Below are positions 55,146 through 64,000 of a stretch of 64,000 bases of DNA, piece after piece. Every line of letters starts with the position of its first letter. Position 1 is the stretch's first letter. The notes under the pieces were generated by a model. The model did no database searches. It saw only the letters and a list, made by a program, of their open reading frames with translations, and was not told the DNA's origin. Source of the stretch: Oryzias latipes (lineage: Eukaryota > Chordata > Actinopteri > Beloniformes > Adrianichthyidae); NCBI RefSeq assembly GCF_002234675.1, contig NC_019867.2, positions 579,501-643,500 on the forward strand, given 5' to 3'. A program made the position numbers and the translations under genes.

Positions 55146-58100
55146 TCACTCCCAGCCGTTGTCCTTGATCATGTGAGCCAGCTCGATGATGAACTTCCCC
55201 TCCTTGTACTTCTGACTGCTCTCAAAGGCGTGCTCCTGGGGGGGCAGAGACCCGGGTCAGCATCACCCCACACAACAGACACCCCCCTTACCTCAACCAA
55301 CCCCCCCAGATCACGTGACCAGGACTCTTGTCATCAAATACAGCTTTAGATTCTCCTGAAGAGGATTCACAGATAGTATTCGTTTACGCTAACAACCTTA
55401 CACTAACCTATTCACGCTAACGGCCTCGCGCTAACGAGTTAGCCTGAACGCTAACTCGCCGGGTTCACACTAACGCTCTCGCGCTAATGCGTTCAGGCTA
55501 ATGCGTTCACACTAATGCGTTCAGGCTAATGCCCTCGCGCTAATGCGTTCAGGCTAATGTGTTTACACTAACGCGTTCACACTAACGCCCTCGCACTAAT
55601 GCGTTCAGGCTAATGCGTTCACACTAATGTGTTCAGGTTAATGCCCTCGCGCTAACGCGTTCAGACTAACGCGTTCACACTAACGCCCTCGCACTAATGC
55701 GTTCAGGCTAATGCGTTCACACTAATGCATTTACATTAATGCCCTTGCGCTAACGCGTTCAGGCTAATGGGTTTACACTAATGCCCTCGCGCTAACGCGT
55801 TCAAGCTAACGCGTTCACACTAACGCCCTCGCGCTAATGCGTTCAGGCTAATGTGTTTACACTAACGCGTTCACACTAACGCCCTCGCGCTAACGCGTTC
55901 AGGCTAATGTGTTTGAACTAACACGTTCACACTAACGCCCTCGCGCTAACGCTTTCAGGCTAATGTGTTTACACTAACGCGTTCAGGCTAATGCGTTCAC
56001 ACTAATGCGTTTAGATTAATGCCCTCGCGCTAACGCGTTCAGGCTAACGCGTTCACACTAACGCCCCTCGCACTAACGCGTTCAGGCTAATGCGTTCACA
56101 CTAATGCGTTTAGATTAATGCCCTCGCGCTAATGAGTTCAGGCTAATGGGTTTACACTAATGCCCTCGCGCTAACGCGTTCAGGCTAACGCGTTCACATT
56201 AACGCCCTCGCACTAATGCGTTCAGGCTAATGCGTTCACAATAATGCGTTTACATTAAAGCCCTTGCGCTAACGCGTTCAGGCTAATGGGTTTACACTAA
56301 TGCCCTCGCGCTAACGCGTTCAGGCTAACGCATTCACACTAACGCCCTCGCACTAATGCGTTCAGGCTAATGCGTTCACACTAATGCGTTTACATTAATG
56401 CCCTTGCGCTAACGCGTTCAGGCTAATGGGTTTACACTAATGCCCTCGCGCTAACGCGTTCAAGCTAACGCGTTCACACTAACGCCCTCGCGCAAACGCG
56501 TTCAGGCTAATGTGTTTACACTAACGCGTTCACACTAACGCCCTCGCGCTAATGCGTTCAGGCTAATGCGTTCACACTAATGCGTTCAGGCTAATGCCCT
56601 CGCGCTAATGCGTTCAGGCTAATGCGTTCACAGTAATGCGTTCAGGCTAATGCCCTCGCGCTAACGCGTTCAGGCTAACGCGTTCACACTAACGCCCCTC
56701 GCACTAACGCGTTCAGGCTAATGCGTTCACACTAATGCGTTTAGATTAATGCCCTCGCGCTAATGCATTCAGGCTAATGGGTTTACACTAATGCCCTCGC
56801 GCTAACGCGTTCAGGCTAACGCCCTCGCACTAATGCGTTCAGGCTAATGCGTTCACACTAATGCGTTTACATTAATGCCCTTGCGCTAACGCGTTCAGGC
56901 TAATGGGTTTACACTAATGCTCTCGCGCTAACGCGTTCAGGGTAACGCGTTCACACTAACGCCCTCGCACTAATGCGTTCAGGCTAATGCGTTCACACTA
57001 ATGCGTTTACATTAATGTCCTTGCGCTAACGCGTTCAGGCTAATGGGTTTACACTAATGCCCTCGCGCTAACGCGTTCAAGCTAACGCGTTCACACTAAC
57101 GCCCTCGCGCTAATGCGTTCAGGCTAATGCGTTCACACTAACGCCCTCGCGCTAATGCGTTCAGGCTAATGCGTTCACACTAATGCGTTCAGGCTAATGC
57201 CCTCGCGCTAATGCGTTCAGGCTAATGCGTTCACACTAATGCGTTTACATTAATGCCCTTGCGCTAACGCGTTCAGGCTAATGGGTTTACACTAATGCTC
57301 TCGCGCTAACGCGTTCAGGCTAACGCGTTCACACTAACGCCCTCGCACTAATGCGTTCAGGCTAATGGGTTTACACTAATGCCCTCGCGCTAACGCGTTC
57401 AGGCTAACGCGTTCACAATAACGCCCTCGCACTAATGCGTTCAGGCTAATGCGTTCACACTAATGCGTTTACATTAATGCCCTTGCGCTAACGCGTTCAG
57501 GCTAATGGGTTTACACTAATGCCCTCGCGCTAACGCGTTCAGGCTAACGCGTTCACACTAACGCCCTCGCACTTATGCATTCAGGCTAATGCGTTCACAC
57601 TAATGCGTTTACATTAATGCCCTTGCGCTAACGCGTTCAGGCTAATGGGTTTACACTAATGCCCTCGCGCTAACGCGTTCAAGCTAACGCGTTCACACTA
57701 ATGCGTTCAGGCTAATGCGTTCAGGCTAATGTGTTTACACTAACGCGTTCACACTAACGCCCTCGCGCTAATGCGTTCAGGCTAATGCGTTCACACTAAT
57801 GCGTTCAGGCTAATGCCCTCGCGCTAATGCGTTCAGGCTAATGCGTTCACACTAATGCATTTACATTAATGCCCTTGCGCTAACGCGTTCAGGCTAATGG
57901 GTTTACACTAATGCCCTCGCGCTAACGCGTTCAAGCTAACGCGTTCACACTAACGCCCTCGCGCTAATGCGTTCAGGCTAATGTGTTTACACTAACGCGT
58001 TCACACTAACGCCCTCGCGCTAACGCGTTCAGGCTAATGTGTTTACACTAACACGTTCACACTAACGCCCTCGCGCTAACGCTTTCAGGCTAATGTGTTT

Positions 58101-61100
58101 ACACTAACGCGTTCAGGCTAATGCGTTCACAATAATGCGTTTACATTAATGCCCTTGCGCTAACGCGTTCAGGCTAATGGGTTTACACTAATGCCCTCGC
58201 GCTAACGCGTTCAGGCTAATGCGTTCACACTAATGCGTTTAGATTAATGCCCTCGCGCTAATGCATTCAGGCTAATGGGTTTACACTAATGCCCTCGCGC
58301 TAACGCGTTCAGGCTAACGCCCTCGCACTAATGCGTTCAGGCTAATGCGTTCACACTAATGCGTTTACATTAATGCCCTTGCGCTAACGCGTTCAGGCTA
58401 ATGGGTTTACACTAATGCTCTCGCGCTAACGCGTTCAGGCTAACGCGTTCACACTAACGCCCTCGCACTAATGCGTTCAGGCTAATGCGTTCACACTAAT
58501 GCGTTTACATTAATGTCCTTGCGCTAACGCGTTCAGGCTAATGGGTTTACACTAATGCCCTCGCGCTAACGCGTTCAAGCTAACGCGTTCACACTAACGC
58601 CCTCGCGCTAATGCGTTCAGGCTAATGCGTTCACACTAATGCGTTCAGGCTAATGCCCTCGCGCTAATGCGTTCAGGCTAATGTGTTTACACTAACGCGT
58701 TCACACTAACGCTCTCGCGCTAATGCGTTCAGGCTAATGCGTTCACACTAATGCGTTCAGGCTAATGCCCTCGCGCTAATGCGTTCAGGCTAATGTGTTT
58801 ACACTAACGCGTTCACACTAACGCCCTCGCACTAATGCGTTCAGGCTAATGCGTTCACACTAATGTGTTCAGGTTAATGCCCTCGCGCTAACGCGTTCAG
58901 ACTAACGCGTTCACACTAACGCCCTCGCACTAATGCGTTCAGGCTAATGCGTTCACACTAATGCATTTACATTAATGCCCTTGCGCTAACGCGTTCAGGC
59001 TAATGCGTTCACAATAATGCGTTTACATTAAAGCCCTTGCGCTAACGCGTTCAGGCTAATGGGTTTACACTAATGCCCTCGCGCTAACGCGTTCAGGCTA
59101 ACGCATTCACACTAACGCCCTCGCGCTAATGCGTTCAGGCTAATGCGTTCACACTAATGCGTTTACATTAATGCCCTTGCGCTAACGCGTTCAGGCTAAT
59201 GGGTTTACACTAATGCCCTCGCGCTAACGCGTTCAAGCTAACGCGTTCACACTAACGCCCTCGCGCTAACGCATTCAGGCTAATGTGTTTACACTAACGC
59301 GTTCACACTAACGCCCTCGCGCTAATGCGTTCAGGCTAATGCGTTCACACTAATGCGTTCAGGCTAATGCCCTCGCGCTAATGCGTTCAGGCTAATGCGT
59401 TCACAGTAATGCGTTCAGGCTAATGCCCTCGCGCTAAAGCGTTCAGGCTAACGCGTTCACACTAACGCCCCTCGCACTAACGCGTTCAGGCTAATGCGTT
59501 CACACTAATGCGTTTAGATTAATGCCCTCGCGCTTATGCATTCAGGCTAATGGGTTTACACTAATGCCCTCGCGCTAACGCGTTCAGGCTAACGCCCTCG
59601 CACTAATGCGTTCAGGCTAATGCGTTCACACTAATGCGTTTACATTAATGCCCTTGCGCTAACGCGTTCAGGCTAATGGGTTTACACTAATGCTCTCGCG
59701 CTAACGCGTTCAGGCTAACGCGTTCACACTAACGCCCTCGCACTAATGCGTTCAGGCTAATGCGTTCACACTAATGCGTTTACATTAATGTCCTTGCGCT
59801 AACGCGTTCAGGCTAATGGGTTTACACTAATGCCCTCGCGCTAACGCGTTCAAGCTAACGCGTTCACACTAACGCCCTCGCGCTAATGCGTTCAGGCTAA
59901 TGCGTTCACACTAATGCGTTCAGGCTAATGCCCTCGCGCTAATGCGTTCAGGCTAATGTGTTTACACTAACGCGTTCACACTAACGCCCTCGCGCTAATG
60001 CGTTCAGGCTAATGCGTTCAGGCTAATGCCCTCGCGCTAATGCGTTCAGGCTAATGTGTTTACACTAACGCGTTCACACTAACGCCCTCGCACTAATGCG
60101 TTCAGGCTAATGCGTTCACACTAATGTGTTCAGGCTAATGCCCTCGCGCTAACGCGTTCAGGCTAATGCGTTTACACTAATGCGTTCACACTAACGCCCT
60201 CGCGCTAACGCGTTCAGGCTAATGTGTTTACACTAACGCGTTCACACTAACGCCCTCGCGCTAATACGTACACAGTGTTTCTTTCTACAATCAAAGATGT
60301 TACGTAAGCAATGCCTGACAACTCGTCCAGTAATTTCTTAACGTCGCTTGCGCCTCGTCGGGCGTCATCGTTTGCGTAGAATGATGATATAAAGAACTGT
60401 TGAGTCATGCCGAACTGTTGCTTTAGTCAAACAAATCGGATGTTTTTCAGGAGAATTTTTTTATGAACTACAAACTCAGGAAAAAGAATCAGAAACTGTC
60501 CTTCAAGTTATAGATTGACCAATCAGATGCCTCCAGAAGTATTTCCCCAAACGTCTACACTGTACTCTAAATATATTGGTATTATGGATGAATATATTGG
60601 TCAAGGTCCTTCTTTTAACTTTTTTCAACCGACTGCACTACCAAACCATCCAAAACATGAACATAATGGCCAAAAGTGCGTTGGGATCCTGCGGTGAACA
60701 GTTCTACGCGTGAGCAGACACCGTGATCCGTGTGGAAGGACCGTGTTCTGCAGGGAAACTCACGTATTTCCAGCCCAGCGTGGTTTTACAGTTTTCACAG
60801 TAGATGTCAGCCACGGCGTGCAGACCTGTGAGGAGAACCCGCTCCTCCGCCGGACCGCAGCCCACATTCACCCTGCAGGAAGACCAGATGGTTCAGGTCA
60901 GCATGGGGTCTCAACAGACTCTCCTCCATGCAGTTCTGGTTCTCTGGGACTCTGGATGATGATCTTCAGGAAATATTTCTCAGAGGTCGGATCCGGACTC
61001 TGTCCCCGAATGTTCGGACGCCTGTCTCCACATTTTCAGGTTTCAACATTTTATGGATTTCTGCTCATCAGTTCTCCAGATTTTCACTTTGTTCTTGGAC

Positions 61101-63602
61101 TTTTTTAGGTTTAGCTTTTGATCATTTAAAGAAGTTATTTCTTAAAATATTCACTTTATTTTCTGAAATCTTTATTTATTGTTGAAATTCTGAAATGATT
61201 TCCAAATGTATTTTTGTCAAATCTGTTTAACAGTTTTCAACATTCTGATTCTTCATGTTTTAGGATTTGTCCTCTAAAGATTGACTTTTCACACAGTTCT
61301 GGATCTGCCCGCCGCCCCCAGACTTACACAGAGTTGAACAGGTAAGCTCGACCTTGGCTGCCTTGGAACGACTGCAAGAGAGAGAGAGAGAGCATGAAGC
61401 TGCAGCCATGTGAGCAGACGCTGCACCACAGCAGACAGAATTCAATCCCACGTGTCCGGTTCCTACACCGACTGTTGCCCTGAAGACCCAAACCCGCCTT
61501 CTGAACTGGACCTCAGACCCTCGTCTCGCCAGACCAGGTCTCATCCTCAGGAGACTTAAAGAGCAGACGTCCAACCCCCAGGTGCTGGGGGGTTCGGTTG
61601 TTCTGTGATGAGGAACCGAACCCCCAGAACCCGGTCTCAGCAAAGTCAGAAGCTCAAAAACGTCCATTTTGGACCAAATCAAAGAGTCGGTCTGAAGTTG
61701 GAGTTTCGGTCTGTTTTCTGGCGCGGCGGTTGGACGGCGTTCTGGTCATCAGGTGATGGAACGGATGACTTTGAGTTGTCTACAAAGATCGGGTTAAAGG
61801 TCAGAAGCTGAAGCTTCCAGCAGCTTTTCACCCCCCCATGATCCACGCGGCGCTCCGTGACGGCGACTTTTCCTCCGTCCGCCATCGGGGGGCTGGCTGG
61901 ATGCTGAGGCCGCTCGCCTTCCTTCTGTCTTCGGGTTAATCCTCTGCTTCGGGCCGCTCCATCTGCACGCAGCCCCGCCTCCTGGCTCGCCGTGGACACT
62001 CAGCACCGCGGGTGGGGGGGCTGACCTGCAGTGAGTGTGGTTGGAAGCTCGGTCGTCCCAGAAGGAGCGGTGAGAAAGTCCGACACTGCGAGCGGCCTTG
62101 GCAGCAGTCAGTGGAAAGACGGCGGTGTCATCTTCTTCTAAGTAACATAATCAGCTTAGGAGGTTGATGCTGAGAACCGCCGCTCGCCGCTCGCCGCCCA
62201 CCGCCGGCGAGCCAGATAGGAAGCAACAGGAAGAAGCTTTTTTAGGGCTCGCTGCGGCATAAAGGTCGCCGCAAAAACCCAAAACATCTGAAGACGCTGC
62301 GTTCATGGTTCTGCAGCAAACGCAGACCAGGAGGTCCACAAATGTCACCGCAGTGAAGCCTTCAGGAGAACCAGAACCAGAACTCCACTGAGGCCCGGAT
62401 GGATGCAAGAACCCTTCCAGAGACGTCGGTCTAGACTTCCTCTGCAGTTGGGGGGGGGGGGGGGGGGGGGTGAAGACTGCAGCCAGTTCAGTTCCAGAGA
62501 TCACCACTAGAGGGCTGGTTGCACCTCCAGTCTCCATTCAGTCCAACCAGAACTGTTCAACTTTTGGAAAAAATATACAAAAAAACTTTTAATCTTATCA
62601 AAAATATCCGTCTCTGTTCCACAAAAATGCATTTTAGACGGTTAACCTGAGACTGATTCTAGAAAAAAGATCCCAGATTTCTGTGTTTCCATGGAAACAC
62701 ACCTCCCTCTGCACAAACAGGTCTGCTGTCTTCCTGTCCGTGTTCTGGAACATCATGTCTGTCAGATCCACATTTCTGCCGCGTGGGAAACTCAGACCTT
62801 CTGACGAGCAGCTTGAGGCTCCGTGGAGCTACAGGTTTCCCAGCATTCCTGCTGCAGTGACAGCGAACGCATCACAAGTCCCATTAGACAAAGACCTGAC
62901 CTTTGACATGACCTTTGACATGACCTTTGAGGAAGAATCTCCTCGCTGAGGTGGAGAAGCTGCTGGACCACAAACAAAGGCTGGAAGAAGCTGAGCTTCA
63001 GCACATTTGATCGTCATGGAGGAAAAGACTTCAGACCTCAAACACCAAGCTGTGCACCAAGTCCTGACTCTGTAATGACTCCTGACTCGTTGACGAGTCC
63101 TGACTCTGTAATGACTGGGGACACAGAAAACTGGAGCTGCTTCCAGCAGGAATCTGATCGTAAAGGACCTTCCTGTTTCCCGTTTGAGGACTTGGGCTCA
63201 TCCGGGTCGTGTTGGGGGCTCACAGAACCGGCTTGTTCTGGTGTCACTGTAGGGTTCGGACCCTGAGCGCACGGTGGCGGCGGCGGCCGTCACACTGACC
63301 TACATTGGCTTGTTTTGCTCCATCACGCTTGTCTTTGGAGCCCGGGCTCAGCTGATGGGGGTATTTTTAGACCTTTTTCACCTCCCAAACGGGGCAGCAG
63401 AGCTTTAACCCCCACCCCCACCCTACATGCAAATCCAGACTTCTTGGAAAGCTGGAAGAACCGGCGGAGCGGAGCGGCGGCGTACCTTTGAGATGAGCTC
63501 GTCGTGGTTGGCCAGGTGCGCCCGGCAGTGGATGCAGCTGTAGGTGCGGTGGCAGGACGGCAGGTACGCCTGGAAGGTCTTGGACTTGGTCATCTTTACC
63601 AT
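55146..63602 (-). CDS. ypel1: yippee-like 1 (YPEL1)
   Basis: Small zinc-binding Yippee-domain protein of the nucleus and centrosome region; its molecular role is poorly known. Coding exons on the minus strand: 63602-63486, 61371-61328, 60872-60764 and 55235-55146, giving 119 aa, exactly the YPEL1 length. The start [15 protein letters not shown] and the end [10 protein letters not shown] match the family. The zinc ligands are the Cys pairs 23/26 (CIHC) and 79/82 (CENC), with the family's 52-residue spacing. The ATG at 63602 is chosen because no in-frame ATG lies upstream and it matches the family start. YPEL1 and YPEL2 are nearly identical; the ppil2 neighbour, as on human 22q11, favours ypel1. 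The last intron (60763-55236) is filled mostly by a satellite. Confidence 0.96.
55381..60268. repeat. 4.9-kb satellite of 14-bp units in ypel1 intron 3
   Basis: About 350 units built on GCTAAYGCGTTCAN, where successive units cycle through GCGTTCAG, GCGTTCAC, GGGTTTAC, GCCCTCGC and GCGTTTAC endings. Larger blocks repeat: TTAGATTAATG at 56741, 58239 and 59514 is followed exactly 273 bases later each time by AATGTCCTTGCG. The left edge (55381-55480) has the most diverged units. Confidence 0.97.
60269..60763. other. rest of ypel1 intron 3
   Basis: Unique sequence between the satellite and the exon 3 donor; nothing identified. Confidence 0.5.
61372..63485. other. ypel1 intron between first two coding exons
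   Basis: Contains G21 at 62450-62470 and a threefold ACCTTTGACATG-type tandem near 62897-62930. A (GA)n run at 61377-61390 serves, on the minus strand, as part of the CT-rich acceptor tract of the next exon. No other element is recognised. Confidence 0.5.
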
Positions 63603-63770
63603 GTCAGTGGGGCGGGGCTCCTCGCAGGCGTCAGGGCTGGCACTGGAAGAGTTGCAGCTCTGCTGGACTTGCTGACAGAAGAAACACTGGAAGATGCAGG
63701 CAAAAGCCGTCGTTGTTGTGGAGTGGGTGTGTGGGACGCTCCACACAGACGCCACAGGAGAAAATCAAGC
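63603..63770 (-). other. ypel1: ypel1 5' UTR part of the first coding exon
   Basis: Read on the minus strand, a C/T-rich tract and CTCTTGCAG form a good acceptor with exon start at 63770, so the ATG-bearing exon would run 63770-63486 and earlier exons lie beyond the window. A TATAAATAG at 63819-63811, just upstream, could instead mark a promoter with a start near 63785. The two readings cannot be separated here. Confidence 0.4.
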
Positions 63771-64000
63771 CTGCAAGAGAGGGGGGGCACAGAGGTGAGA
63801 GGCGTGCGTCCTATTTATAGACCCCATGGGCATGACTGCACTTCCCGTCTGAGCGCAGTCATGACAATCGTCTCTCAGGTAAGCGTTTGCGGCCCATCCG
63901 CGGCGCCGCCTAAACCCAAACCCACTTGGTACCGGACAGTCTGACCCTAACAGACACATGTCATCCATGCGGGGGCCTGCAGGTCAACATGTGTCCGGGG

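Noticed and set aside
63811-63819. TATA box as the definite ypel1 promoter
   Set aside because: A strong splice acceptor lies only about 40 bases further in the direction of transcription, so an upstream exon outside the window is at least as likely.

Overview
The window is vertebrate nuclear DNA, almost certainly teleost fish. All genes are intron-rich with GT-AG splice sites, and there is no bacterial, phage or CRISPR content. Four protein-coding genes can be rebuilt exon by exon with every reading frame closing: slc39a14 (minus, CDS 12845-3046, 494 aa), stambp (plus, CDS 31411-35147, 431 aa), ppil2 (plus, CDS 36459-47149, 525 aa) and ypel1 (minus, CDS 63602-55146, 119 aa). Fish-type LINEs, hAT, piggyBac and Harbinger relics and very many tandem repeats support a teleost. 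The species cannot be fixed from sequence alone.

Layout. 1-2.5 kb: intergenic DNA and probable slc39a14 3' UTR. 2.5-20.1 kb: slc39a14, encoding the ZIP14 zinc/iron/manganese importer, with two mutually exclusive copies of exon 4. A probable non-coding first exon lies near 20.0 kb, so intron 1 would hold a GGAT array, 15-bp and 25-bp minisatellites and an inserted AT-rich element. 20.2-24.2 kb: intergenic repeats (L2 and other LINE fragments, pentanucleotide arrays). 24.2 kb: a CpG-rich promoter and non-coding exon that probably belong to stambp. 25.5-31.3 kb: LINEs in the inferred stambp intron 1, including an apparently intact two-ORF L2-type element on the minus strand. 31.4-35.6 kb: stambp, a JAMM deubiquitinase. 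36.4-47.2 kb: ppil2, a U-box/cyclophilin protein, with a Harbinger relic, a hAT MITE and repeats in its introns. 47.4-52 kb: intergenic, with a LINE fragment whose coding tail became a 34-bp minisatellite. 52-63.8 kb: ypel1, with a long inferred 3' UTR carrying a 20-bp minisatellite and a 4.9-kb satellite of 14-bp units in its last intron.

The genes are unrelated housekeeping or regulatory loci, not an operon. In human, PPIL2 and YPEL1 are neighbours on chromosome 22q11 in the same opposed orientation, which supports calling the small gene ypel1. Human STAMBP and SLC39A14 lie on chromosomes 2 and 8, so this gene order reflects rearrangement.

I found no new multi-gene system. The most interesting content is at the level of exons and repeats: the duplicated exon 4, minisatellites that appear to have grown from coding-sequence ends, nested transposons with readable insertion sites, an intact-looking LINE and a higher-order intronic satellite.
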